From an uncultured Marvinbryantia sp. (lineage in GTDB: Bacteria; Bacillota; Clostridia; Lachnospirales; Lachnospiraceae): a DNA stretch of 25,445 nucleotides. Positions within the stretch are counted from its first letter, which is position 1. Each line of letters starts with the position of its first letter. Positions 1-8,000 of this stretch are shown here, piece after piece. The translations under genes were made by a program, and so were the position numbers. The notes beneath the pieces are model-generated. The model saw only the letters and a program-made list of their open reading frames with translations, was not told where the DNA came from and ran no database searches. The stretch spans positions 1 to 25,445 of the forward strand of contig CAKRRF010000034.1 of NCBI GenBank assembly GCA_934394985.1. The letters are read 5' to 3'.

Positions 1-885
1 TGGTTTCTGGAAAAGCTGATCCTGCTTCCTGTTATATTCTATGGTGCATGGATAATCAGAAGGCTTCAGAAAGGGGCGGCAGCTCTGGCAGAAGGAGATT
101 TGTCTTATCAGATAGACACCAGAGGTATGCGGGGAGATTTTCAGAAACAGGGCGAGGATCTGAACAGTATTGCCAGAGGCATGAGTCTGGCGGTAGAAAA
201 GCAGCTGAAAAGTGAGAGAATGAAGACCGAACTGATCACGAATGTATCACATGATATCAAAACACCACTGACATCAATTATTAACTATGCAGATTTGATA
301 GGAAAAGAGCAGACCGAAAATGAGAAAATAACAGAGTATGCTGAGGTATTGGTTCGTCAGGCAGGCAGACTGAAACGGCTGATAGAGGATCTGGTGGAGG
401 CCTCCAAAGCATCTACCGGTAATCTGGAAGTAAATTTGATTCCCTGTGATGCCTCAGTATTTCTGACTCAGGCAGATGGGGAATATGAGGAAAAACTTCA
501 AAATGCAAATCTGACGCTGGTGACATCTCAGCCGGATCGTGAGATTCGAATTTTGGCAGACGGCAGAAGAATGTGGAGAGTATTTGACAATCTGATGAAT
601 AATATTTGCAAATATGCACAACCAGGTACCAGAGTGTATCTGTCCCTGGAACAGCTTGGGAAAAATGCAGTTATTACGTTTAAGAATACGTCCAGAGAGG
701 CACTGAATGTCTCAGAAGAAGAACTGATGGAGCGTTTTGTCCGGGGAGATTCATCCAGAACAACAGAAGGAAACGGACTTGGGCTGTCCATTGCCAGAAG
801 TCTGACAGAACTGCAAAAAGGAACATTGACCATAAAAATTGACGGAGATTTGTTTAAGGCAATATTGACATTTCCTGTGATATAA
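1..885 (+). CDS. Sensor histidine kinase, 5' truncated by window edge
   Basis: C-terminal 294 residues of a membrane sensor kinase. The frame is open to base 1, so the start and the sensor part lie outside the window. The first ~20 residues are hydrophobic and end in IIRR, as expected for the last membrane segment, followed by a short HAMP-like linker (AALAEGDLSYQID). The HisKA helix carries the phosphoacceptor motif SHDIKTPLTS, with His at about residue 84 of the fragment. The HATPase domain shows an N box (NLMNNICKYA) and a glycine-rich G box (GNGLGLSIA). By family knowledge it autophosphorylates on His and passes phosphate to a response regulator, probably encoded just upstream. The stimulus cannot be told from this fragment. 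A long hairpin follows the stop, so it is probably the last gene of its operon. Confidence 0.93.
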   Translation, partial: WFLEKLILLPVIFYGAWIIRRLQKGAAALAEGDLSYQIDTRGMRGDFQKQGEDLNSIARGMSLAVEKQLKSERMKTELITNVSHDIKTPLTSIINYADLIGKEQTENEKITEYAEVLVRQAGRLKRLIEDLVEASKASTGNLEVNLIPCDASVFLTQADGEYEEKLQNANLTLVTSQPDREIRILADGRRMWRVFDNLMNNICKYAQPGTRVYLSLEQLGKNAVITFKNTSREALNVSEEELMERFVRGDSSRTTEGNGLGLSIARSLTELQKGTLTIKIDGDLFKAILTFPVI

Positions 886-893
886 ATGAATAG

Positions 894-957
894 AAAACCA
901 GTGGGGCATTGTTTTGCGGCTTAAGAAGAGTCACAAAACAATGCCTTCACTGGTTTT
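894..957 (+). terminator. Long hairpin after the histidine kinase gene
   Basis: Arms at 894-916 and 934-957 pair over more than 20 bp (AAAACCAGTG with CACTGGTTTT, then GGCATTGTTTTG with CAAAACAATGCC), with a small bulge. The right arm ends in TTTT but no longer T-run follows, and the left arm begins with AAAA, so it could act in either direction. It separates the kinase from the sporulation promoter. Confidence 0.7.
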
Positions 958-959
958 AC

Positions 960-1035
960 TGTCGAAAATCATCGGTGAATATACCGCTTTCTCACCGCCG
1001 GTTTGACAAAATCCGTATCGTCAAACGGATATACT
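960..1035 (+). promoter_or_regulatory. spoIIG-type promoter with Spo0A box
   Basis: A perfect -35 TTGACA (1003-1008) and a good -10 TATACT (1030-1035) are separated by 21 bp instead of 17. A perfect Spo0A box TGTCGAA lies at 960-966. A second near-match, reading TGTCAAA on the other strand, overlaps the -35 at 1002-1008. The B. subtilis spoIIG promoter is the textbook case of a sigma-A promoter with over-long spacing that needs phosphorylated Spo0A bound next to the -35. The expected transcript start is near 1042, about 20 bases before the spoIIGA start. Confidence 0.75.
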
Positions 1036-1062
1036 TGTTGCAGAACAGGCGGGAGGCAGACA

Positions 1063-1902
1063 TTGAATTACGAGTTTTATCTGGACATTTTTTTTCTGGA
1101 AAATCTGGTAATAAATGATACCGTATTACAAATGATGGCAATACTGGAAGGAAAGCGTTGTTCCGGGATACGCAGTTTGCTGGTGGCAGCAGGCGGAAGT
1201 CTGATGTTGTGTTTCGGGATGATTCTGGGAATGTACCGGGTGGGAATATCTGAAGTCATACTTTGTATGACAGTGGAAGCCCTGATGACAACAGCAGCCT
1301 GGCGTTGGTGTGGCTGGAAAACATTCATGTATAGAGCAGTGATATTTCGCCTGCTGTCATTACTGGCGGAAGGAAGCTGGCAGATTTTGAGGGATTATAT
1401 TCATATGCCATTTCCATACAGTATGGCCGCAGGTATTTTATTGCCTTTTTTTGCTCTGATCAAGGTAAAGAAGAGAACAACGAAGGAGAAGCTGCTGTAT
1501 TTGGTGACACTGAAGCTGCATGGAAAAGAACAGCAGGTACAGGCACTCTGGGACAGCGGAAATCAGCTGACACAGCCGGTTACCGGACGCCCGGTACATA
1601 TTCTGGAATCCAGAGTACTGAAGAGTCTACTGACGGAGAACGAGTACAGAGAACTGCAGGCTTGGCTGGATTTTCAGGCAGTAGAGCAGCCATCCGGAAT
1701 GTATTCATTGATACCTTATCAGAGTATCGGAAAAAAATACGGACTGCTTCCCGTCCTGCAGCTGGATGAGATTCAGGTGGAAACAGAAAAGGAAACATTA
1801 AGTACACCCAACGTTCTGGTGGCAGTCAGCAGACAGTGCCTCAGCCAGAATGAAAGCTGGCAGATGATTCTGCATCAGAGTCTCAGACAGAATATAAAAT
1901 GA
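1063..1902 (+). CDS. spoIIGA: SpoIIGA, sporulation sigma-E factor processing peptidase
   Basis: Membrane aspartic protease that cuts pro-sigma-E in the mother cell during sporulation. The start is TTG at 1063, with GGGAGG at 1051-1056 six bases upstream, giving a 279-residue protein beginning [17 protein letters not shown], the usual SpoIIGA N-terminus. An earlier in-frame TTG at 1003 is the promoter -35 and lies before the predicted transcript start. The N-terminal ~135 residues hold several hydrophobic membrane segments. The soluble C-terminal half carries the catalytic motif [10 protein letters not shown] with Asp164, followed by the typical GRPVHI segment. sigE, its substrate, starts 25 bases downstream, so the two genes form the classic spoIIG operon. 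Confidence 0.94.
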   Translation: MNYEFYLDIFFLENLVINDTVLQMMAILEGKRCSGIRSLLVAAGGSLMLCFGMILGMYRVGISEVILCMTVEALMTTAAWRWCGWKTFMYRAVIFRLLSLLAEGSWQILRDYIHMPFPYSMAAGILLPFFALIKVKKRTTKEKLLYLVTLKLHGKEQQVQALWDSGNQLTQPVTGRPVHILESRVLKSLLTENEYRELQAWLDFQAVEQPSGMYSLIPYQSIGKKYGLLPVLQLDEIQVETEKETLSTPNVLVAVSRQCLSQNESWQMILHQSLRQNIK

Positions 1903-1927
1903 CAGGAAAAGTGGGAGGGAATGTCAG

Positions 1928-2668
1928 ATGTTGGCAAATGTCAGAATACCGGATACCATGCAGGTAAGGATGCTTGCACCGGTATCTCAGTTTATGTGGA
2001 AACGTCCGAAGGAAGTATACTACATAGGAGGCAGTGAGGTACTGCCTCCACCTCTGGAGCCGGAAAAAGAAGCAAAGGCAATTGCAGGGCTGTCAGGGGA
2101 AACACAGACACAGGCCAGAGAAATGCTGATCGAGCATAATCTGCGTCTGGTTGTCTATATTGCAAAAAAATTTGATAATACAGGAGTTGGAGTAGAGGAT
2201 CTGATTTCGATTGGAACAATCGGGCTGATTAAGGCAATCAATACTTATAATCCGGATAAAAATATCAAGCTGGCGACCTATGCATCACGATGTATTGAAA
2301 ATGAAATTCTTATGCATTTGCGCCGAACCAATAAAACGCGTATGGAAGTATCTTTTGATGAGCCATTGAATGTAGACTGGGATGGAAATGAACTGCTTCT
2401 TTCAGATATTCTGGGCACGGATGAAGATGTAATCTACAGAGACCTGGAAATGGAAGTGGAATATCGGCTTCTGAGAAGAGCGATAGCCAGACTGTCAGAC
2501 CGGGAAAGAATCATCATACAACTTCGTTTCGGTCTGGGAAACAGAGAGGGGGAAGAAAAAACACAAAAGGAAGTGGCAGATATGCTGGGAATTTCACAGT
2601 CTTATATTTCCAGACTGGAAAAGAAGATTATCGGACGCCTGCGAAAAGAAATTGTCAAGGGCTATTAA
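1928..2668 (+). CDS. sigE: RNA polymerase sporulation sigma factor SigE (pro-form)
   Basis: Mother-cell sigma factor of early sporulation, 246 residues. Residues after about 31 match sigma-E closely: [39 protein letters not shown] (region 2), the -10 recognition helix area [12 protein letters not shown], and the region 4 helix-turn-helix [18 protein letters not shown]. The first ~31 residues are a divergent pro-sequence. By homology to B. subtilis, SpoIIGA would cut between the two tyrosines of VYYIGG (Tyr31/Tyr32). GGGAGGG at 1913-1919 sits eight bases before the ATG. An in-frame ATG at 1958 would leave a shorter pro-sequence and has no comparable ribosome site. Confidence 0.95.
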   Translation: MLANVRIPDTMQVRMLAPVSQFMWKRPKEVYYIGGSEVLPPPLEPEKEAKAIAGLSGETQTQAREMLIEHNLRLVVYIAKKFDNTGVGVEDLISIGTIGLIKAINTYNPDKNIKLATYASRCIENEILMHLRRTNKTRMEVSFDEPLNVDWDGNELLLSDILGTDEDVIYRDLEMEVEYRLLRRAIARLSDRERIIIQLRFGLGNREGEEKTQKEVADMLGISQSYISRLEKKIIGRLRKEIVKGY

Positions 2669-2753
2669 TTTTTATATTTTTCTGAGAACCGCATAATCAG
2701 AGTTTTTTGGGAGAATTCTTTAACTAGAAAACAGTTTCAGGAGGATTCTTGCG

Positions 2754-3530
2754 ATGGCACTGAATAAAGTGGAAATATGCGGGGTAAACACAGCGAAATT
2801 ACCGGTTCTCACAGAAGCAGAAAAGGAAGCGTTATTCTGTAAAATCAGGCAGGGAGACCGGGAGGCAAGAGAACAGTATATCAGAGGCAACTTAAGACTG
2901 GTACTCAGTGTAATAAAAAGATTTTCGGGAAGTAATGAAAATGCAGACGATCTGTTTCAGATCGGATGCATCGGTCTGATGAAAGCAGTTGATAATTTTA
3001 ATACAGAGCTGGATGTGAAATTCAGTACGTATGCGGTTCCCATGATCATCGGAGAGATCAGAAGATATCTACGAGATAATAATGTAATCAGGGTAAGTCG
3101 CTCTCTTCGTGATACAGCGTATAAAGCATTGTATACAAGAGAGGCCTATACAAAAAAATATCTGAAAGAGCCGACAATGAATGAGATTGCCGAAGAAATA
3201 GGAATCGCAAAAGAAGAGATCGTATATGCAATGGACGCAATACAGAATCCATTAAGTCTGTACGATCCGGTTTATTCAGAAGGCGGAGATTCTCTTTATG
3301 TAATGGACCAGATCAGTGATAAAAAAAATAAAGAAGAGAACTGGGTGGAGTCCATAGCGTTAAGGGATGCAATGGAACGGCTGAATGACAGGGAACGACG
3401 GATTATAGACATGCGGTTTTATGAAGGAAAAACCCAGATGGAGGTGGCAGAAGAAATCCAGATTTCGCAGGCGCAGGTCAGCAGACTGGAAAAAAATGCA
3501 TTAAAGATTATGAGAAATTATCTGAAGTGA
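2754..3530 (+). CDS. sigG: RNA polymerase sporulation sigma factor SigG
   Basis: Late forespore sigma factor, 258 residues. It starts with the signature NKVEICGV at residues 4-11 and keeps the highly conserved core FSTYAVPMIIGEIRRYLRDN (region 2) and RVSRSLRD (start of region 3). Its region 4 helix-turn-helix is MEVAEEIQISQAQVSRLEK. AGGAGG at 2739-2744 lies nine bases before the ATG. The 85-base gap after sigE has no convincing terminator, so read-through from the spoIIG promoter is likely, as in Bacillus. Proper expression would need a forespore promoter in the gap, and I could not define one firmly. Confidence 0.95.
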   Translation: MALNKVEICGVNTAKLPVLTEAEKEALFCKIRQGDREAREQYIRGNLRLVLSVIKRFSGSNENADDLFQIGCIGLMKAVDNFNTELDVKFSTYAVPMIIGEIRRYLRDNNVIRVSRSLRDTAYKALYTREAYTKKYLKEPTMNEIAEEIGIAKEEIVYAMDAIQNPLSLYDPVYSEGGDSLYVMDQISDKKNKEENWVESIALRDAMERLNDRERRIIDMRFYEGKTQMEVAEEIQISQAQVSRLEKNALKIMRNYLK

Positions 3531-3536
3531 CAGGTG

Positions 3537-3788
3537 TTATTTGTTCAGAACATGAGAATCTTTCAGTTCCACCAGAATGATTTCTTCACCGATCTGACAG
3601 ATGCACCTCCAGGGAATCCGGCAATCCTGTTCACGTCCGAACAGAGAAGGAAAGCGTCCCGGGCCGGGAACAATCAGAGCCAGTACCTGCCCGCTTTTCG
3701 GATCAATATCTACATCGATGACACAGCCAAGAGAGGCACAGGAACAAATATTGATAACCTCTTTCTGACGAAGTTCGCATAATCTCAT
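3537..3788 (-). CDS. ylmC: YlmC/YmxH-family sporulation protein (PRC-barrel)
   Basis: An 83-residue protein made almost wholly of one PRC-barrel-like domain: RLCELRQKEVINICSCASLG, then VDIDPKSGQVLALIVPG, then DCRIPWRCICQIGEEIILVE. This is the pattern of the small YlmC/YmxH sporulation family, whose molecular role is unknown. It is on the minus strand, tail to tail with sigG with only six bases between the stop codons. Finding it directly beside sigG supports the sporulation link, but it cannot be co-transcribed with sigG. CAGGTG lies just upstream of its ATG as a ribosome site. An overlapping plus-strand frame here has no family resemblance and was discarded. Confidence 0.88.
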   Translation of the reverse strand: MRLCELRQKEVINICSCASLGCVIDVDIDPKSGQVLALIVPGPGRFPSLFGREQDCRIPWRCICQIGEEIILVELKDSHVLNK

Positions 3789-3828
3789 AAGACACCTGAA
3801 AAAAATTTCTTTCTATCAGTATATGCAA

Positions 3829-3858
3829 TTGACATACGGACTTCTATTAGGCTATACT
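3829..3858 (+). promoter_or_regulatory. Sigma-A promoter for nrdR
   Basis: TTGACA (3829-3834), an 18-base spacer and TATACT (3853-3858). Predicted start near 3866, about 60 bases before the nrdR ATG. No NrdR-box pair was recognised here. Confidence 0.75.
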
Positions 3859-3926
3859 AAAATTTGGGAACAGGTGAATGTCAGTGAAAGAATTCACAGA
3901 CATTTATGAACAGGGGGAACAAAAAG

Positions 3927-4376
3927 ATGAAATGTCCGTTTTGTAATCAGGATGACACCAGAGTAGTGGATTCCAGACCGGTTGATGACAACAGTTCTAT
4001 TCGCCGCCGGCGTATGTGTGATGCGTGTGGGAAGCGGTTTACGACATATGAAAAGGTAGAGACGATACCGCTGATTGTTATTAAGAAGGATCAGAACCGG
4101 GAGCAGTACGATCGCAGAAAAATCGAGAATGGCGTTATTCGTGCGTGTTACAAACGACCAATATCCGCACAGCAGATTACTGCAGTGGTGGATCAGATAG
4201 AGACACAGGTGTTCAGCAGAGAAGAACGTGAAGTCAGCAGTGAAGTGATTGGGGAGATTGTCATGGATCAGCTGAAAGAACTGGATCCGGTAGCCTATGT
4301 GCGATTTGCATCGGTATACCGAGAGTTTAAAGATGTGAATACCTTTATGGATGAACTGAAAAAGCTGTTAAAATAA
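3927..4376 (+). CDS. nrdR: Transcriptional repressor NrdR
   Basis: Nucleotide-sensing repressor of ribonucleotide reductase genes, 149 residues, close to the usual ~150. The N-terminal zinc ribbon has two knuckles, MKCPFC (Cys3, Cys6) and MCDAC (Cys31, Cys34), followed by the ATP-cone domain from about residue 47 ([24 protein letters not shown]). The start is the ATG at 3927, nine bases after GGGGG at 3913-3917. An in-frame ATG at 3906 comes before that ribosome site and would add seven residues not seen in the family. No ribonucleotide reductase genes lie in the window, so its targets are elsewhere. Confidence 0.96.
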   Translation: MKCPFCNQDDTRVVDSRPVDDNSSIRRRRMCDACGKRFTTYEKVETIPLIVIKKDQNREQYDRRKIENGVIRACYKRPISAQQITAVVDQIETQVFSREEREVSSEVIGEIVMDQLKELDPVAYVRFASVYREFKDVNTFMDELKKLLK

Positions 4377-4389
4377 AAGTGGTGAAGTG

Positions 4390-4420
4390 GGGAGCTGTTA
4401 TGCAGCTCCCTGCTCTTTAT
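4390..4420 (+). terminator. Short GC-rich hairpin between nrdR and the large DUF gene
   Basis: GGGAGCTG (4390-4397) and CAGCTCCC (4403-4410) form a perfect 8-bp stem with a 5-base loop, followed by TGCTCTTTAT, a weak T-rich tail. It may be a leaky terminator that limits read-through from nrdR into the next gene. Confidence 0.5.
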
Positions 4421-4433
4421 GAGGAAGATTCGA

Positions 4434-7400
4434 TTGAAAAAAAGAATAAATGAAATATTAAACGGAAAATTTGAAGATCTTCAGAATACACTGGAGCTGT
4501 CAGAAACAGAAATCAGCGGAAAAACGACAGAGAAGGAAAATTACTGTGGAAAATTCTCAGTCATATCCCAGAATGAAAAAAGTGTGCAGGGATTTGTTTA
4601 TTCGACGAATCCCAGGATGGGAGTTCGGCCGGATAGTTTTAACGGGATTGGAGAAACGATCCGTTATGAAGCAGATGTGACGGGAATGGCAGTGGGCGAA
4701 GTGCTGTCAGGAGAATTTATTTTGAATACATCGGCAGGAGAATACCGTCTGCCTTATCAGATTACCATTGGAGGAAGGCAGGGAGAGAAAAACGAACCGG
4801 TGATGCCGCCTTTCACAATGGAAGAATTTACAGCACTGGCAAAAGAAGATTTTGGAAGAGCATATGTGCTGTTTCTTTCAGGTGGATTTCGCAGCAGGAT
4901 CCGAAGCTGGTCAGAATGCAGTACGACTCTGTATGACGGACTGTTGGCAGAAGGAGCCTCTTACCGCTGCCTGGAGCAGTTTCTGGTGGGAATGGGGCAG
5001 AAAGAGACCATTACACTGGAACCGGAGCAGGAGCGCATAATCATACCGCAGGTGAGTGAGACCAGAAAAGAAGAACTGGTAATCCGGAAAAATACCTGGG
5101 GCTTTGCTTCTATACAGATATCCTGTGATGCCCCGTTTCTGACGCTGGAAAAGACTCAGATTACAACAGAAGAATTTTTGGGAAGTGTCTGCCATGTGGG
5201 ATTTATGATTCATCAGGAAAAGCTACATGCGGGAAAACAGTTTGCCAGAATTATGATTTCCACAGGACTGGAGAAAAAATACTGTATTGTGGAAGTACAG
5301 AGAGCAAAGAAAAGAGAAAATTCCGGGGTTTTGCATCGGCAAAAAAAAGAAACCACACAGATCCTGAAAAAATATATTGCTTATCGGACCGGAAAACTGG
5401 AACGGACAGTTTGGGGAAAAGAAACTCTGCAGTCTCTGGAGCGTTATAGAAGAGCTGAGGGGACACATATTTTTTATGATTTATATGAGAGTTATGTTCT
5501 GTTTCAGATGCAGGATACCATTCATGCAGAACTGATTCTCGGGCAGATACAGGAACGGGAAGAGGAATTAAAGGATCCACGCTGGCAGGGATGTTATCTG
5601 TACCTGACTGCCATACAGAATCAGGAAACAGAGTACCGGGAATATGTCAGAACGAAAATTGCAGAGCTGTATCTGGAAGACAGCGAGAGCTGGATTCTTC
5701 AGTGGCTGATGTTTCAGGTAAACGGACAGATGTATCGAAATGACGGAGAACGTCTGGAAGAAATGCGAAACAAATATCAGCAGGGTTGTATCAGCCCTGC
5801 GATGTATCTGGAGGCATGGGAGATTCTGAAAAAAGAACCACTGATGTTGCGCAGGCTGGAAGAGTTTGAAATTCACCTGTTATCATTTCTGTGCCGGGAA
5901 AAAATCTTTGATCCGGAGATTAGTGGCCAGACTGCTCAGCTCGCAGGACATACGCAGAGCTTTCATCCGGTACTGTTTCAGGTACTGACTGCATGTTATG
6001 AAGCCATGCCAACGAAAAATCTTCTGACAGCAATCTGCAGGATGCTGATCGAGGGAAGAAAGAGTGAAAAGAAATACGCTCGCTGGTTTACGCTTGGTGT
6101 GATGCAGGATGTCCGGATTACCGGATTATATGAGTATTTTGTGGAAACATCAGATCATCTGAATGCTCAGGAACTGCCGAAAGCTATTCGACTTTATTTT
6201 GTATACCATAATACACTGGATTCTGTTCGAAAGGCAGCTATTTATGCCGCCATCATCTGCAACAGAAAGCGAGATGAGGAAAGCTATGTCAGTTACCGGA
6301 AAGTGATGGAGCTGTTCATGGAGGAACAACTGGAGGAAGGAAGGATCAGTCAGGATCTTGCACTTTTATATCAGACACTTCTGGAAGAGGATGTGATGAA
6401 TGAGTCACTGGCAGCAGGACTGGAGAAAGCATTGTTTACCTGTGAAGTAACCTGTGACAAGCCGGAAATACGGCATTTGATTGTGATACACAAAGCACTG
6501 GAACAGGAACAACGGGTGGCACTGCAGGACAAAACAGCACAGGTGCAGATCCTGAATGATGAATATATTTTGCTGGCAGAAGATCATGACGGAAAACGTT
6601 ATGCGGCAGAATCTTTCTGTCAGATCCGACATCTCCTGGAAGATGAAAAACTGGAGAGGATTTGTCGAACATTTCTGCCATCCCAGGAGCGTTTTCTGCT
6701 GTATGACTGCATGAACGGAGAAAAGAAGTTGCAGATAGAAGAGAGCAGGATGAAGAATTATCTGTATCTTCTGAATATGAAGCAGATTCGTGAAATTTAT
6801 CGGAGAGAATTGTTGGACAGACTGCTCATTTATTTTTCTGAACATCCGGATCATCCGGAAGCAGAGACATTTTTGGCTCAGATTGACAGCAGAGAGATTG
6901 CAGAAAAGCACATGAATGAAATGGCAAAGCTGCTGGCAGGACTGGATCGTTATCAGGATTTATATGAACTGGTCAGCATCTACGGAACAGAAAAAGTGGA
7001 CGTAAAGCTGCTGGTGCACATGTGCAGTGCATTGCTGACTGAGGAAGACCGGGAAGCAGATAAGATGCTGCTGGCAATTTGCGTCTGGTGCTTTGAGCAA
7101 AATCTATACGATGAAAAAATGCTGGCATTTCTGATGAAGCATTACGAAGGTTCTCTGGATTTGATGAAAAAGATCTGGTACGCAGGAAGAACATTCCACC
7201 TGACCTCGTTTGAACTGGAAGAGCGAATATTGGTGCTGCTTCTGTTTCTGATGCAGGGATCAGAAGATACAGAACCGATATTTGATGCTTATGAGAAAAA
7301 AATGGGAAAATCCTGGATTTGCCGGGCATATGTTACCTGGATGTCTTATGAATTCTTTGTACGTGAAAAGAAGACAGACTGGTGTGTATTTGCTTACATG

Positions 7401-7976
7401 GAGCAGAGCATGCTTGGAATGGTTGGCACACCGGATATCTGTAAGCTGGCACTTCTGAAGCGTTATACTGAGCGGAAGGAGAAGAGTGCCGGCCAACAGA
7501 AATGGATGCAGTATCTTCTGGAAAAATACCTGGAGAGGGGAATGCGGTTTGCATTTATGATGAAGCTTCCAAAGAAACTCAGGGAACAGTATCATCTGTA
7601 TGACAAATATATTCTGGAGTATCGGGGCAGATCACAGGAAAATGTCATTTTACATTACAGCTATCAGGGGCAGCCAGAAAAAAGCATCCGGTTGGAAGAG
7701 ACGTTTGAAGGAGTTTATACAAAAGAATTTACCTTGTTTTATAAGGATACACTGGAATGGTATCTGACAGTGGAAGCGGCAGAAAAAGTAACAGAGACAG
7801 GCAGACAGTCTTATATCTGCCAGGAAGTCGTATCCAGGCATGGCACAACCCGGTATGATCTGATCAATCAGATGATACAGGCAGAGGAAAATAAAGAGGA
7901 AACAAAATACAGAGAGCTGGATGCTCGTTATGCCGGTATGCAGTATCTGGCAGAAGAGATTTTCAGCTTAAATTAG
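4434..7976 (+). CDS. Very large DUF5717-like protein of unknown function
   Basis: About 1180 residues with no signal peptide or clear membrane segment, so probably cytoplasmic. Residues ~38-112 and ~190-290 read as beta-rich, Ig-like modules (VQGFVYSTNPRMGVRP; GFASIQISCDAPFLTLEK), with a helical patch between them. Residues ~300-1050 look like a long alpha-solenoid with many amphipathic helices, and ~1060-1130 returns to beta (VILHYSYQG, TKEFTLFYKDTLEWYL). I place it in the DUF5717 family from memory. The start is chosen as TTG at 4434, with GAGGAAG (4421-4427) six bases upstream. An ATG at 4419 abuts a hairpin and has no ribosome site. It is followed after 24 bases by the Hsp70-like gene. 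The function is unknown and a scaffold role is only a guess. Confidence 0.85.
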   Translation: MKKRINEILNGKFEDLQNTLELSETEISGKTTEKENYCGKFSVISQNEKSVQGFVYSTNPRMGVRPDSFNGIGETIRYEADVTGMAVGEVLSGEFILNTSAGEYRLPYQITIGGRQGEKNEPVMPPFTMEEFTALAKEDFGRAYVLFLSGGFRSRIRSWSECSTTLYDGLLAEGASYRCLEQFLVGMGQKETITLEPEQERIIIPQVSETRKEELVIRKNTWGFASIQISCDAPFLTLEKTQITTEEFLGSVCHVGFMIHQEKLHAGKQFARIMISTGLEKKYCIVEVQRAKKRENSGVLHRQKKETTQILKKYIAYRTGKLERTVWGKETLQSLERYRRAEGTHIFYDLYESYVLFQMQDTIHAELILGQIQEREEELKDPRWQGCYLYLTAIQNQETEYREYVRTKIAELYLEDSESWILQWLMFQVNGQMYRNDGERLEEMRNKYQQGCISPAMYLEAWEILKKEPLMLRRLEEFEIHLLSFLCREKIFDPEISGQTAQLAGHTQSFHPVLFQVLTACYEAMPTKNLLTAICRMLIEGRKSEKKYARWFTLGVMQDVRITGLYEYFVETSDHLNAQELPKAIRLYFVYHNTLDSVRKAAIYAAIICNRKRDEESYVSYRKVMELFMEEQLEEGRISQDLALLYQTLLEEDVMNESLAAGLEKALFTCEVTCDKPEIRHLIVIHKALEQEQRVALQDKTAQVQILNDEYILLAEDHDGKRYAAESFCQIRHLLEDEKLERICRTFLPSQERFLLYDCMNGEKKLQIEESRMKNYLYLLNMKQIREIYRRELLDRLLIYFSEHPDHPEAETFLAQIDSREIAEKHMNEMAKLLAGLDRYQDLYELVSIYGTEKVDVKLLVHMCSALLTEEDREADKMLLAICVWCFEQNLYDEKMLAFLMKHYEGSLDLMKKIWYAGRTFHLTSFELEERILVLLLFLMQGSEDTEPIFDAYEKKMGKSWICRAYVTWMSYEFFVREKKTDWCVFAYMEQSMLGMVGTPDICKLALLKRYTERKEKSAGQQKWMQYLLEKYLERGMRFAFMMKLPKKLREQYHLYDKYILEYRGRSQENVILHYSYQGQPEKSIRLEETFEGVYTKEFTLFYKDTLEWYLTVEAAEKVTETGRQSYICQEVVSRHGTTRYDLINQMIQAEENKEETKYRELDARYAGMQYLAEEIFSLN

Positions 7977-8000
7977 ATAACATAAAAACAGGAGCAGAAC

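Noticed and set aside
1003..1062. Upstream extension of SpoIIGA starting at 1003
   Set aside because: The TTG at 1003 is the promoter -35, has no ribosome site, and the added residues do not look like SpoIIGA.
909..1118. 69-codon plus-strand ORF across the hairpin and the spoIIG promoter
   Set aside because: It covers a terminator and a promoter, has no family resemblance, and runs into spoIIGA in another frame.
2691..2718. Sigma-F-like promoter before sigG (GCATA ... GGAGAATTC)
   Set aside because: The spacer is 14 bases where 15-16 is expected and the -10 has a mismatch, so it is not claimed although forespore control is expected.
3534..3782. 82-codon plus-strand ORF antisense to ylmC
   Set aside because: The minus-strand frame gives a recognisable PRC-barrel sporulation protein; this one resembles nothing.
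6405..6911. 168-codon minus-strand ORF inside the large DUF gene
   Set aside because: It is a Cys/Phe/Leu-rich antisense shadow typical of opposite-strand frames in purine-rich genes.
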